Positions 40,447-49,253 of a stretch of 64,000 nt of DNA are shown here, piece after piece (within the stretch, counting starts at the first letter, position 1; each line of letters opens with the position of its first letter). A program made the translations under genes and the position numbers. Source of the stretch: Phytopseudomonas punonensis (GTDB taxonomy: Bacteria; Pseudomonadota; Gammaproteobacteria; Pseudomonadales; Pseudomonadaceae); contig NZ_FRBQ01000003.1 of assembly GCF_900142655.1 (NCBI RefSeq), positions 530,114 to 594,113 of the forward strand, read 5' to 3'. The notes under the pieces are model-generated. The model made no database searches and was not told the origin of the DNA. It saw only the letters and a list, made by a program, of their open reading frames with translations.

Positions 40447-42450
40447 TCAGTGCGGCGCCTGCCGGCGAGCGGTTTTCAGCAGGTCCTCGGGGCTGATATG
40501 GCCGACCACCTGGGTGGCGGCGCTGCCTGGTTGCGGCAGGTCGAGGATATGGCCCTTCATCTTGCCGATCACATGCATCTCGCAGGGCTTGCAGTCGAAC
40601 TTCAGGGTCAGCACTTCATCGCCGTGCACCAGTTGCATCGGTGCGACCTTGGTCTTCACGCCGGTGACGCCCTTGGCCTGTTTGGGGCACAGGTTGAAGG
40701 AGAAGCGCAGGCAGTGCTTGGTGATCATCACCGGCACTTCGCCTTCTTCTTCGTGGGCCTCGTAGGCGGCGTCGATCAGTTGCACGCCGTGGCGATGGTA
40801 GAACTCGCGTGCCTTGTGGTTGTAGACGTTGGCCAGGAACGACAGGTGCGATTCGGGATACACCGGCGGCGGGTTGCTCTCGGCCTTGCGCCCGCCGCGT
40901 GGGTGAGCGGCTATGCGGGCTGCGGTCAGCGCTTCGATGGCCTCGCGGCGCAGGCTTTTCAGCTGCGAGTTGGGCACGAAGAACGCCTGTGGCGCGTCCA
41001 GCTGCACACCCTGGGCGTGGTAGATGGTGGTGCCCAATTGGGTGAGCAGGTCGCGCAGGCCTTCGAGGGCTTGTTCCGGCTTGTTGGCGGGGCCGAAGGG
41101 GCCGGCCAGGCTGACATTGGTGCTGATGCCTTCCTCGCTGGTGGCGGTAAGATTCAGGCGCTCTTCGCGCAGCTCGGCTTTCCACTGGATACCGATGCGC
41201 CGCTCTGCCGAGGTTTTCTGCAGCGCCTGCTGCCAGTTGTGATCCAGGTTGCGGCTCAGCGGATGGTTGGGGCGCAGGCGGAACATGCCGGCCGGCATTT
41301 CGTTGGGCTCGACGCGGTAGCGGTAGCGCTTCTCGCCGTCTTCCTCGAACTCGCCTTTAAGCTCGGCGATGTTGGCACGGAAACCGACCACCTCGCGTTT
41401 GACCAGCACGTTGAGGCCGTCGCCGTTGGACAGCGGCTCATGGGTCACGGCGATCAGGTCGCGCTTGTTGACCTTCTCGACATGGCCGACAGAAAGCCCG
41501 GTAAAGGTCGGCGAGTCGAAGGCGCCGATGTCCACCTTGCGGTCGGTGACGAAATAGTCGGTGCTGCCGCGGTGGAAGGTCTTGTCCGGATCGGGCACGA
41601 AGAAGTGCGCGGTACGGCCGCTGGAGGCACGGGCCAGGTCCGGGCGATCTTCGAGAATGGCATCGAGCTCGCGGCGGTAGTGGGCGGTGATGTTCTTCAC
41701 GTAGGCCACATCCTTGTAGCGGCCTTCGATCTTGAACGAGCGCACGCCGGCCTCGACCAGGGCGCGCAGGTTGGCGCTCTGGTTGTTGTCCTTCATGGAC
41801 AGCAGGTGTTTCTCGTAGGCGATCACGCCGCCTTTCTCGTCCTTGAGGGTGTAGGGCAGGCGACAGGCCTGGGAGCAGTCGCCGCGGTTGGCGCTGCGCC
41901 CGGTCTGCGCGTGGGAAATGTTGCACTGCCCGGAGAATGCCACGCATAGCGCGCCATGAATGAAGAACTCGATGGCGGCATCGGTTTCATCGGCGATAGC
42001 GCGGATTTCCTGCAGGTTCAGCTCGCGGGCCAGCACCAGCTGGGAGAAGCCGGCCTGGTCGAGAAACTTCGCGCGGCCCAGGGTGCGGATGTCCGTCTGG
42101 GTGCTGGCATGCAGCTCGATGGGCGGGATGTCCAGGTCCAGCACTCCCAGGTCCTGCACGATCAACGCATCCACGCCCGCGTCGTAGAGCTGGTGGATCA
42201 GCTTGCGGGCTGGCTCCAGTTCGTCGTCATGCAGGATGGTGTTGATGGTGGTGAAGATGCGCGCGTGATAATGACGGGCGAACTCCACCAGCTTGGCGAT
42301 ATCGCTCACCTCGTTGCAGGCGTTGTGCCGGGCACCGAAGCTCGGGCCGCCGATGTAGACGGCGTCGGCGCCATGCAGGATGGCCTCGCGGGCGATGTCG
42401 ACATCGCGGGCAGGGCTGAGCAGTTCCAGGTGATTCTTGGGCAAGGACAT
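40447..42450 (-). CDS. rlhA: 23S rRNA hydroxylation protein RlhA (peptidase U32 family)
   Basis: A 667-residue protein of the U32 family. It begins HLELLSPARDVDIAREAILHGADAVYIGG and has an iron-sulfur-type cysteine set at about residues 169, 176, 192 and 196 (GALCVAFSGQCNISHAQTG; GDCSQACRLPY). The length fits RlhA (YdcP in E. coli), which hydroxylates C2501 of 23S rRNA, better than TrhP (YegQ), which is about 450 residues. The C-terminal part adds CLRFSFNLCPKQAKG and FDCKPCEMHVIG, additional cysteine pairs. It is a single-gene unit divergent from the YecA-like gene. Confidence 0.85.
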   Translation of the reverse strand: MSLPKNHLELLSPARDVDIAREAILHGADAVYIGGPSFGARHNACNEVSDIAKLVEFARHYHARIFTTINTILHDDELEPARKLIHQLYDAGVDALIVQDLGVLDLDIPPIELHASTQTDIRTLGRAKFLDQAGFSQLVLARELNLQEIRAIADETDAAIEFFIHGALCVAFSGQCNISHAQTGRSANRGDCSQACRLPYTLKDEKGGVIAYEKHLLSMKDNNQSANLRALVEAGVRSFKIEGRYKDVAYVKNITAHYRRELDAILEDRPDLARASSGRTAHFFVPDPDKTFHRGSTDYFVTDRKVDIGAFDSPTFTGLSVGHVEKVNKRDLIAVTHEPLSNGDGLNVLVKREVVGFRANIAELKGEFEEDGEKRYRYRVEPNEMPAGMFRLRPNHPLSRNLDHNWQQALQKTSAERRIGIQWKAELREERLNLTATSEEGISTNVSLAGPFGPANKPEQALEGLRDLLTQLGTTIYHAQGVQLDAPQAFFVPNSQLKSLRREAIEALTAARIAAHPRGGRKAESNPPPVYPESHLSFLANVYNHKAREFYHRHGVQLIDAAYEAHEEEGEVPVMITKHCLRFSFNLCPKQAKGVTGVKTKVAPMQLVHGDEVLTLKFDCKPCEMHVIGKMKGHILDLPQPGSAATQVVGHISPEDLLKTARRQAPH

Positions 42451-42602
42451 GTTTTTTCTTTATGGGCTGAGCACGGTCAAGGCGCGCATTGTACCGGGCC
42501 GCTGGCCCATCGGCACCCGCGATGTGCCGGACGGCTGGCAAGGCTGTCGGCGATTGGCCATCTGTGGGACAGTAGCGGCCTTTTTTCAGAGGGGCGTTTG
42601 CG

Positions 42603-43250
42603 ATGGATAATAAAGGGCTCGAAAAGCTCGATCAGCTGTTGCTCAAGTATGGCAACGACGACTCGATTCTTTCCGCCAGCGAGCTGGATGGCTACTTCGC
42701 GGCCATCGTGTCCGGCCCACGGCAGATCGACCCCGGCCTCTGGTACCCGCATATCTGGGCCGAGCAGTTGCCCAAATGGACCAGCGAGAAAGAAGGCGAG
42801 CGCTTTACCAAGCTGGCCGTCGAGCTGATGAGCGAAGCCGCGTTTATGCTCGATGAAGAGCCGGACGACTACGAGGCGATCTTCCTGGCCGATGAGCAGG
42901 GCAAGGGCGAAAAGCTCATCGTGTCGCAATGGTGCGCGGGCTATCTGCGCGGCGCCCAGGTTGCCGGCTGGATCGAGGCCGAACTGCCTGAGGAACTCGA
43001 AGCGGCGTTGGCGAGCATTTCCTTGCATGGCAGCGAGGAAGGCGTGGATGCGCTCAACGCCATGTCCGATGACGAGTACGACGCTTCGGTCGCAACAGTC
43101 GAGCCTGCTGCGGTGGCGTTGTATCAGTATTGGCAGCAGCACCTGGAACCGGTGCTGCCGATTCGCCGCGATGAGACCAAGGTTGGCCGCAACGACCCTT
43201 GCACCTGCGGGAGTGGCAAGAAGTACAAGCAGTGCTGCATGAGCAAGTAA
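42603..43250 (+). CDS. YecA/UPF0149 family protein with C-terminal SEC-C motif
   Basis: A 215-residue protein. The helical UPF0149 domain includes [44 protein letters not shown] and [20 protein letters not shown]. The C-terminus is a zinc-binding SEC-C motif ([19 protein letters not shown]), as in SecA and YecA, which binds ribosome- or SecA-related partners. The start has GAGGGGCG upstream. It ends before a strong hairpin terminator shared with the HDOD gene. Confidence 0.88.
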   Translation: MDNKGLEKLDQLLLKYGNDDSILSASELDGYFAAIVSGPRQIDPGLWYPHIWAEQLPKWTSEKEGERFTKLAVELMSEAAFMLDEEPDDYEAIFLADEQGKGEKLIVSQWCAGYLRGAQVAGWIEAELPEELEAALASISLHGSEEGVDALNAMSDDEYDASVATVEPAAVALYQYWQQHLEPVLPIRRDETKVGRNDPCTCGSGKKYKQCCMSK

Positions 43251-43291
43251 GCGGGGAGTAGAGCAGGCTCACCGGAAAAGTAAACGGCACA

Positions 43292-43317
43292 GGCGGGGCG
43301 CTCAGGCGCTACCCGCC
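43292..43317. terminator. bidirectional GC-rich hairpin
   Basis: GGCGGGGCGC (43292-43301) pairs with GCGC-TA-CCCGCC (43306-43317) around a TCAG tetraloop, with a two-base bulge. It separates the convergent YecA-like and HDOD genes. Confidence 0.75.
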
Positions 43318-43328
43318 GTGACGCCGCG

Positions 43329-44150
43329 TCAGTTCAACAGTTGCCCAAAAGCCTTGTCCGCCTCCAGTACGGCAGGCAGGGCTTCGAACAGTTTGGCCAA
43401 GTCCACACCTTCGAACAATGGGCCTTCCAGGTTCTGCTGGGCGGTATCTGTCAAGCCGTGCGCTTCGAGGCTTTCTTCGACATGGATGGCTTGCGCGACG
43501 AGGCGCGCGTACTGGCTGTCGCCCGGCGCCTGGGTCGGTTTGTTCTGGTAAGCGATGGCGGTCTGGATCAGTACCGGCAACTGCCAGCGGCGCGCCAGCT
43601 CGGCGCCCACTTCCGGGTAGCCGAAGCCCAGCTGCAGGGTTTCCTCGGCGGCCTGTGCGGCTGCCTCACGCTGCGGGTGACGGTTGAGACGACGGGCGAA
43701 ATCCGGCGCGCCGGTCTGGATCAGCAGTTCGCCGATGTTGTGCATCATTCCACAGGTAAAGGCGGCATCCGGGTCGAGCTTCGACTGTTTGGCCAGGGCG
43801 CGGGCGATGCTTGCGACGCGGAAACTACGCAGCCAGAAACCTTTCAAGTTGAAGCCGGTATCGACCTTGAAGGCGCCAGTCATGGCCGAGGCGAGTACCA
43901 AGGTGCGCAGGGTGTTGAAGCCCAGGCGCATGGCGGCATCTTCTACGCTACTGGCATCACGCGAGCCGCGAAAGCGCGCAGAGTTAGCCAGGCGCAGCAC
44001 CTTGGCGGCGATCACCGGGTCACGCTCAATATTGCGCGCTACGCTTTCCAGGTTGGTGGCAGGGTTGTCGAATTGCTGGATCAGGTCCTGGGCCACCTTG
44101 GGGACGGTGGGCAGGGTGTGCAGTTCGGCGAAAAGGCTAGCGATATCCAT
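43329..44150 (-). CDS. HDOD domain-containing signalling protein
   Basis: A 273-residue cytoplasmic protein. It is almost entirely an HDOD domain: LPTVPKVAQDLIQQFDNPATNLESVARNIERDPVIAAKVLRLANSARF, then FNTLRTLVLASAMTGAF and DAAFTCGMMHNIGELLIQTG, where the HD-type metal site is changed as usual for HDOD. Such proteins act in stress or chemotaxis signalling without known catalysis. The ATG at 44150 has CAGGAG nine bases upstream. It lies beside a diguanylate cyclase, a frequent functional companion. Confidence 0.88.
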   Translation of the reverse strand: MDIASLFAELHTLPTVPKVAQDLIQQFDNPATNLESVARNIERDPVIAAKVLRLANSARFRGSRDASSVEDAAMRLGFNTLRTLVLASAMTGAFKVDTGFNLKGFWLRSFRVASIARALAKQSKLDPDAAFTCGMMHNIGELLIQTGAPDFARRLNRHPQREAAAQAAEETLQLGFGYPEVGAELARRWQLPVLIQTAIAYQNKPTQAPGDSQYARLVAQAIHVEESLEAHGLTDTAQQNLEGPLFEGVDLAKLFEALPAVLEADKAFGQLLN

Positions 44151-44300
44151 ATGATGCTCCTGAGAAAAAATCTGCGGGACGATATGGAGTTTCAGCATAG
44201 CCGCGCTAATGGCGCCTGCCAGGCGGCAAGTCGGCTTTTTCACCGCTCATTGCGATTGTGCGGAAATAAAAACTCTCGGTTTTTCAATACGAAGCTGAAG

Positions 44301-45335
44301 TCAGCTCGCCACCGCCACTTCACCGCCGACCACCTGGTTGCGGCCTGCGCGTTTGGCGGCATAGGTGCGCTTGTCCGCGGCGCTCATCAGCTGGTCCAGG
44401 CGCTCGCCATCGCGGCCAAGGCTGGCCACGCCGGCGCTCAGGGTCATGTGCAGCGGCATACCTTGGACATCCATGGGATTGCTCTCCAGTTGCTCGCGCA
44501 GTTGCTCGGCAATTCTGGTCGCTTGGGCGGCGCTGGTGTTGGGTAGCAGGGCGGCGAATTCTTCACCACCAAGGCGGCAGAGCAGGTCGGTCTCGCGCAG
44601 GCGCTGTGACAGTACACTGGCGAAATGGCACAGCGCCTGGTCGCCGGTTTCATGACCGAAGCGGTCGTTGATCTGCTTGAAATGGTCGATATCCAGATAC
44701 ACCAGGGCCAGGGGCGACTGGTTGCGCTGCGCATGGGCGCGCTCGCGGCAGAAGATCTCGGTCAGCTTGGAACGGTTCGCCAGGCCCGTGAGGTAGTCGG
44801 TTCTGATCAGCTCGATCAGGCGCTTCTCGTTCTCGGCACGGGTGTGCTCATAGGTGTGGGAGAAGATGGTGATGGCCAGGGTCGCCATGCCGATGTCGAG
44901 CAGAAAGCCGATGCTGTCGCTGGGGTTCTTCTCGGTGTAGTGCTGGGTGTATAGGTACAGACCCAGGCTGACGAAGATCAGCGAGCCGATCAGCCCCAGG
45001 CGCAGGCCGAGCAGCAGGTAGAGGATGATCGGGATGGTCTGTATCCAGGCAAAGATGCCCACCGAGGTATTCGGATTGGCCAGGGTGGCCATCATCACGC
45101 CCAGGAAGGGAATCAGGTAGACGATGGTCAGGGCCTTCAGGTGCCGGGTGCGCTCCACGACCACCAGCATGTAGAGCGCCAGCGTGGTATAGATCACCTC
45201 GATGCCCACCAGCAGCCACAGCCCGCGCGTCGCATTGAAGATCGAGAACAACACACCGAAGCACATGGTCACCCACAGCAGGGTCTTGAACATCCTGCGC
45301 CGGGACTGGTCACTGTGATCGATTGGAGGCAGCAT
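44301..45335 (-). CDS. diguanylate cyclase (membrane-bound GGDEF protein)
   Basis: A 344-residue protein that makes cyclic di-GMP from two GTP. The N-terminal half has about five or six membrane helices (LLWVTMCFGVLFSIFNATRGLWLLVGIEVIYTTLALYMLVVV onward). The GGDEF domain is at about 180-335: RTDYLTGLANRSKL, YLDIDHFKQINDRFGHETGDQ and the active-site loop LGGEEFAAL (GGEEF). The RxxD inhibitory-site motif appears as RLRETD upstream of the loop. The ATG at 45335 has AAGGACG upstream; the frame is open further. Confidence 0.9.
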   Translation of the reverse strand: MLPPIDHSDQSRRRMFKTLLWVTMCFGVLFSIFNATRGLWLLVGIEVIYTTLALYMLVVVERTRHLKALTIVYLIPFLGVMMATLANPNTSVGIFAWIQTIPIILYLLLGLRLGLIGSLIFVSLGLYLYTQHYTEKNPSDSIGFLLDIGMATLAITIFSHTYEHTRAENEKRLIELIRTDYLTGLANRSKLTEIFCRERAHAQRNQSPLALVYLDIDHFKQINDRFGHETGDQALCHFASVLSQRLRETDLLCRLGGEEFAALLPNTSAAQATRIAEQLREQLESNPMDVQGMPLHMTLSAGVASLGRDGERLDQLMSAADKRTYAAKRAGRNQVVGGEVAVAS

Positions 45336-45592
45336 CGAAACGTCCTTCGGGCCGCCTTGGCGCACGGGGTTACCGGCGCGTCCTGGTGATTGCGCCGTCT
45401 GGTTGAAGAGATAAAATTGCGGGCAATTTTGCTCGAAGATGGCCACCTGCTACTAGTGATATTTCGTTACAGACGTGTCATTTCGCTTTAGCGCCAGGAT
45501 CAAGATCAAGCAGCTTGAGGTTTTCGTTTGGAAGAAACTGGGGCGAGAAGTTGAAACAGAGCCTTGCGCTCGGCGTTGCACCAGCGCGGGCT

Positions 45593-45622
45593 GCCGATCC
45601 TGCCTGGCCAGGCAGGATCGGC
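45593..45622. terminator. perfect 30-bp palindrome after the SMP-30 gene
   Basis: Fifteen bases (45593-45607) are exactly repeated in inverted order at 45608-45622 with no loop. It sits five bases beyond the stop of the SMP-30 gene in the direction of transcription. No T-run follows. It may act as a terminator, a cruciform or a binding site. Confidence 0.6.
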
Positions 45623-45627
45623 GTCGT

Positions 45628-46716
45628 TCACACCAACGTCGCGCCGCGAGCGTTGACGAAGATCGAATAGATCGCGTGGCTGCTGGCCATGAACAGGCGA
45701 TTGCCTTTTTCACCGCCAAAGCACAGGTTGGCGCAGCGTTCTGGCAGCGCAATATGGCCGATGGCCTTGCCTTCGGTGTTGAACACCCGAACGCCGTCGA
45801 GCTTTTCCGGCTCACTTTGCGGCGAGCCGTTGCTGCCCCAGCCGCACCAGAGGTTGCCGAACTCGTCGCACTTGATGCCGTCCAGGGCGCCGGTGTCGGT
45901 GGCTTCGATATGCTTGCGGCGCTGGCCGAGGGTGCCGTCGTCGTTCACCGCGTAGGCCCAGACTAGGCGGTTGGGCTTGGCGCGTCCTTCGACGATGTAC
46001 AGCGTCTTCTCGTCCGGCGAGAAGCACAGGCCATTGGGACCGCCCAGGTCTTCGGCCACGCGGGTGACCTGGCCGTTTTCACCATCGATACGGTAAACGC
46101 CATGGGGCAGCTCCGGCTCGATCTTGTAGCCCTCGTAGAAATTGCCGGTCTGGAAGGGCGGGTCGGTGAACCAGACTGAGCCGTCGCGCTTGACCACTAC
46201 GTCGTTCGGCGAGTTGAAGCGCTTGCCCTCGAATTTGTCGGCCAGCACGGTGATGCGCCCGTCGTGTTCGGTACGGGTAATGCGCCGGCCCAGCTCCTGG
46301 GTGGTGGAGCCTTCACAGGCGATCAGCCGGCCCTGGGTGTCGCGCACCAGGCCGTTGGCGTAGTTCGATGGCTGGCGGTAGACGGCGAGCGACTGGCTGA
46401 TCTCGTCCCAGCGCATGATGCGGTTGTTGGGAATGTCGCTGACCAGCAGGTAGCGACCGTCACCGAACCACACCGGGCCTTCCGCCCAGCGCAGGCCATC
46501 GGCGAGTTTCTCGACGCTGGCATTGAACAGGCGCAATTGCAGGAAGCTGTCATCGAGCACCTGCACAGCGTTGTCGGGATAGCGCAGGCCGAGCGGCTGG
46601 GCAGCACTGGCCAATTGCGGTAGCAACGAGCCGGCGCTGGCGGCTGCAGCGGAGCAGATCAGCGAAGTCTTGAGAAAACGGCGGCGTGAGCTACCGGGTT
46701 GCGGCGTGTCGTTCAT
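45628..46716 (-). CDS. SMP-30/gluconolactonase family protein, Tat-exported
   Basis: A 362-residue beta-propeller lactonase-like protein. It has a twin-arginine signal SSRRRFLKTSLICSAAAASA with cleavage near ASA. The catalytic domain shows GLRWAEGPVWFGDGRYLLVSDIPNNRIMRW (metal Glu), NSPNDVVVKRDGSVWFTDPPFQTGNFYEGY (Asn and Asp) and GPNGLCFSPDEKTLYIVEG plus TGALDGIKCDEFGNLWCGW. Such enzymes hydrolyse sugar lactones in the periplasm. AATTGA-TAT-TCAATT at 46836-46850 is a possible operator in the upstream region. The start at 46716 has AAGGGACATGAC ahead of it. Confidence 0.88.
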   Translation of the reverse strand: MNDTPQPGSSRRRFLKTSLICSAAAASAGSLLPQLASAAQPLGLRYPDNAVQVLDDSFLQLRLFNASVEKLADGLRWAEGPVWFGDGRYLLVSDIPNNRIMRWDEISQSLAVYRQPSNYANGLVRDTQGRLIACEGSTTQELGRRITRTEHDGRITVLADKFEGKRFNSPNDVVVKRDGSVWFTDPPFQTGNFYEGYKIEPELPHGVYRIDGENGQVTRVAEDLGGPNGLCFSPDEKTLYIVEGRAKPNRLVWAYAVNDDGTLGQRRKHIEATDTGALDGIKCDEFGNLWCGWGSNGSPQSEPEKLDGVRVFNTEGKAIGHIALPERCANLCFGGEKGNRLFMASSHAIYSIFVNARGATLV

Positions 46717-46954
46717 GTCATGTCCCTTCTTGTTATTGTCGGGCCGAAACGGCGCTAACAACCTACAAGATGTACGACAACCATGAAAGGTTTAATCGTT
46801 ATCTAGGCGGGGTGATGACTGCATTATTTTTATCTAATTGATATTCAATTATTTTCATTGGCTGAGATTGAAGTGCTAAGCGCCAATAAAACGTTGGTCG
46901 TCTGATGACTTCTGGATGGCCACCGTACTGACGGTGGCCATCCAGGTGGTAGGG

Positions 46955-47302
46955 TCAGGCGAATACGAAGTACTTACGTACTGTTTCGACCACTTCCCAG
47001 GTGCCTTTCATGCCCGGCTCGACGACGAAGATATCGCCGGCCTTGAGATGGATCGGCGCCATGCCGTCCGGGGTGATGATGCAATAGCCTTCCTGGAAGT
47101 GGCAGTACTCCCACTTCACGTACTCCACTCGCCATTTGCCAGGCGTGCAGATCCAGGTGCCCATGATCTTGCTGCCGTCATCGCTGGTGTAGGCGTTGAG
47201 GTTGACCGTGTGCGGGTCGCCCTCGATACGCTCCCACTTGCAGGCATCGACCACGGGCATGGGTTGGGTGTCGCGCAGAACGGTAATCGGTTTGTTGGCC
47301 AT
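46955..47302 (-). CDS. cupin domain protein (DUF861 family)
   Basis: A 115-residue single-cupin protein. The core reads KIMGTWICTPGKWRVEYVKWEYCHFQEGYCIITPDGMAPIHLKAGDIFVVEPGMKGTWEVVETVRKYFVF, the DUF861 pattern in which E and H residues form the metal or ligand site. Members are (S)-ureidoglycine aminohydrolase-like or ethanolamine-utilisation EutQ-like. The substrate is unknown. The start has AGGAGCCGC upstream. Confidence 0.88.
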   Translation of the reverse strand: MANKPITVLRDTQPMPVVDACKWERIEGDPHTVNLNAYTSDDGSKIMGTWICTPGKWRVEYVKWEYCHFQEGYCIITPDGMAPIHLKAGDIFVVEPGMKGTWEVVETVRKYFVFA

Positions 47303-47396
47303 GAGCGGCTCCTGTTGTTGGACGAAAGGGGTTTACCTTAGGGCTCGTGTTCGCTCCCTGGTTGTCTGGGGTCGACATGGGCGTGCGTATTCGCGC

Positions 47397-48254
47397 TCAG
47401 GCCGGCAGGGCGGGGCGTGCGCGCAGGGTGAAACCGGCATGCACCACCAGCGTGGCGATCACCAGCGCGCCGCCATACAGCGTGGCCCGGGCTGGCACCT
47501 CGCTGAGGAAGTACCAGACCCACAGCGTGCCGAGCACGCTTTCCAGCAGGTAGAACAGTGCCACCTCGGCGGACGGCAGGTAGCGTGTCGCGCTGTTGAT
47601 CAGCAAGGTGGCCAGCGGCATCTGCAGCAGCCCCATCAGCCCCAATGCCAGGTAGCTGGCCTGATCGAGGCCGAACGGTTGCGCCTTGGGCAGCGCGATC
47701 AGCGCGGCAACCAGCCCGGCCAGGGCGATCAGCGGCATGCGGGCCAGGCTGGAATGGCGGCGTAGCAGGGTGAGGTTGGCGCCCAGCGCTAGCGAAGACA
47801 GCAGCGCATAGCCGTTACCCAACAGGTCGTTGGCGCTGAAGGAACCGGCGAATACCAGCACGATGCCCAGCGTCGCCACGCCGATCGCCAGCCAGGTGCG
47901 TATCGCCACCGCCTCGTGCAGCAAGAAGCGCGTGAACAGTGCGGCGAACAACGGCGCGGTACTGAGGATGACCACCACGTTGGCCACCGTGGTATGCACG
48001 ATCGCCAGCACGAAGAAAATCGAGATCAATGCCAGCAGCACGGCCGAAACGGCGCTGGGTAGCGGCTTGGCCCGCAGGCTCACCCGGCTTCTGGTGGAAA
48101 GCGAAAAAGCGGCCAACGCGACGAACATCAGCAGCCCGCGCCAGAACACGATGCTCCAGCCATCGGCATTCACCAGGCGCACCAGCAGGCCATCGAAGCT
48201 GAGCAGCACGATGCCGCTCGTGACCAGCAACAGGCCGCGCGCTGAGTCTTTCAT
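47397..48254 (-). CDS. EamA/DMT family transporter
   Basis: A 285-residue inner-membrane protein with ten helices in two EamA repeats. It begins GLLLVTSGIVLLSFDGLLVRLVNADGWSIVFWRGLLMFVALAAFSL, with TTVANVVVILSTAPLFAALFTRFLLHE in the first repeat and INSATRYLPSAEVALFYLLESVLGTLWVWYFLSEVP in the second. It is a probable metabolite exporter. The ATG at 48254 is preferred because the family starts close to the first helix. It is separated from the otn operon by a hairpin region (48345-48364). Confidence 0.88.
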   Translation of the reverse strand: MKDSARGLLLVTSGIVLLSFDGLLVRLVNADGWSIVFWRGLLMFVALAAFSLSTRSRVSLRAKPLPSAVSAVLLALISIFFVLAIVHTTVANVVVILSTAPLFAALFTRFLLHEAVAIRTWLAIGVATLGIVLVFAGSFSANDLLGNGYALLSSLALGANLTLLRRHSSLARMPLIALAGLVAALIALPKAQPFGLDQASYLALGLMGLLQMPLATLLINSATRYLPSAEVALFYLLESVLGTLWVWYFLSEVPARATLYGGALVIATLVVHAGFTLRARPALPA

Positions 48255-48344
48255 CCCGGCTTTCCTTGTCGTTATGGAATGCCTGGATGATCGCTCCAAA
48301 TTGGTGCAATGACGTGCCCGGATACGCCGCCTGGGAAGGTGTTC

Positions 48345-48364
48345 GCGACCTGATAAGAGGTCGC
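48345..48364. terminator. hairpin between the otn operon and the DMT gene
   Basis: GCGACCT (48345-48351) pairs with AGGTCGC (48358-48364) around GATAAG. A weaker GC-rich inverted repeat (CCTGGCG/CGCCAGG) follows at about 48374-48402, adjacent to the otnI stop. Together they probably end the otn transcript. Confidence 0.55.
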
Positions 48365-48410
48365 TACGCTAGCCTGGCGACGACCTCATGGGCGCCGCCA
48401 GGCAGCTAGC

Positions 48411-49190
48411 TCAGGCCTTGAGCTGACGCAGCCACTCCAGGCCTTCGCTGGTATCGCCCTTGGGGCGGTACTCGCAGCCGATCCAGCCGGTGTACCCCAG
48501 CTCATCGATTACCTCGAACAGCTGCGCGTAGTTCAGTTCGCCCATGTCCGGCTCGTGGCGATCTGGTACGCCAGCGATCTGGATGTGGCCGATGCCAGCG
48601 AAATCACGGCGCAGCTTCATGGTCAGGTCGCCTTCGACGATCTGACAGTGGTAGCAGTCGAACTGCACCTTGAGGTTGTCGGCACCCACCTGGTGGACGA
48701 TGGCCTGGGCCTGATCCTGGCGGTTGAGGAAGAAGCCCGGCATGTCACGAGTATTGATCGGCTCGATCAGTACCGTTACGCCAGCGCTGCGCGCCTGCTC
48801 GGCGGCATAGGCGAGGTTTTCCAGATACACCGCCTGGTGCGTGCCGCGCAGCGCCTCATCGGGCAGCAGGCCGGCCATCACATGGATGCGGTCGTTGCCC
48901 AGCACCTGGGCGTATTCCAGCGCCTTGGCCACGCCGGCACGGAATTCAGCCTCGCGACCCGGCAGGCTGGCGATACCGCGCTCGCCGGCCGCCCAGTCAC
49001 CTGGTGGCGCGTTGAACAGGGCCTGCACCAGCCCGTTGTCGCTCAGGCGCTGTTTCAGCTCCTGGGCGCTGTAGTCGTAGGGGAACAGGTATTCGACCGC
49101 CGCGAAGCCGTCGGCGGCGGCCGCAGCGAAGCGGTCCAGAAAATCATGCTGCGGGTACAGCATGCTGAGGTTGGCGGCGAAGCGAGGCAT
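48411..49190 (-). CDS. otnI: 2-oxo-tetronate isomerase OtnI (hydroxypyruvate isomerase family)
   Basis: A 259-residue TIM-barrel enzyme that isomerises 2-oxo-tetronate to 3-oxo-tetronate in four-carbon acid sugar catabolism. It shows [60 protein letters not shown] (metal Glu), [15 protein letters not shown] and [22 protein letters not shown]. This is the Hyi/OtnI pattern, and the position next to otnK and otnC selects OtnI over hydroxypyruvate isomerase. It is the last gene of the operon, 63 bases behind the GntP gene. Confidence 0.9.
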   Translation of the reverse strand: MPRFAANLSMLYPQHDFLDRFAAAAADGFAAVEYLFPYDYSAQELKQRLSDNGLVQALFNAPPGDWAAGERGIASLPGREAEFRAGVAKALEYAQVLGNDRIHVMAGLLPDEALRGTHQAVYLENLAYAAEQARSAGVTVLIEPINTRDMPGFFLNRQDQAQAIVHQVGADNLKVQFDCYHCQIVEGDLTMKLRRDFAGIGHIQIAGVPDRHEPDMGELNYAQLFEVIDELGYTGWIGCEYRPKGDTSEGLEWLRQLKA

Positions 49191-49253
49191 GGGGCTCTCT
49201 CTTTTCAAATCTGCGAGGGGATTGAGAGGGCGAGCGCTAGCGCTCGCCGTGCA

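Noticed and set aside
40450..41949. 499-codon open frame on the + strand
   Set aside because: It is antisense to rlhA, whose cysteine and domain motifs are clear. The + frame has low-complexity Gln/Ala/Val composition typical of a shadow.
46836..46850. AATTGA-TAT-TCAATT as a Fur box
   Set aside because: It matches the Fur consensus only partly and there is no iron-related gene nearby. Kept only as a possible operator in the SMP-30 entry.
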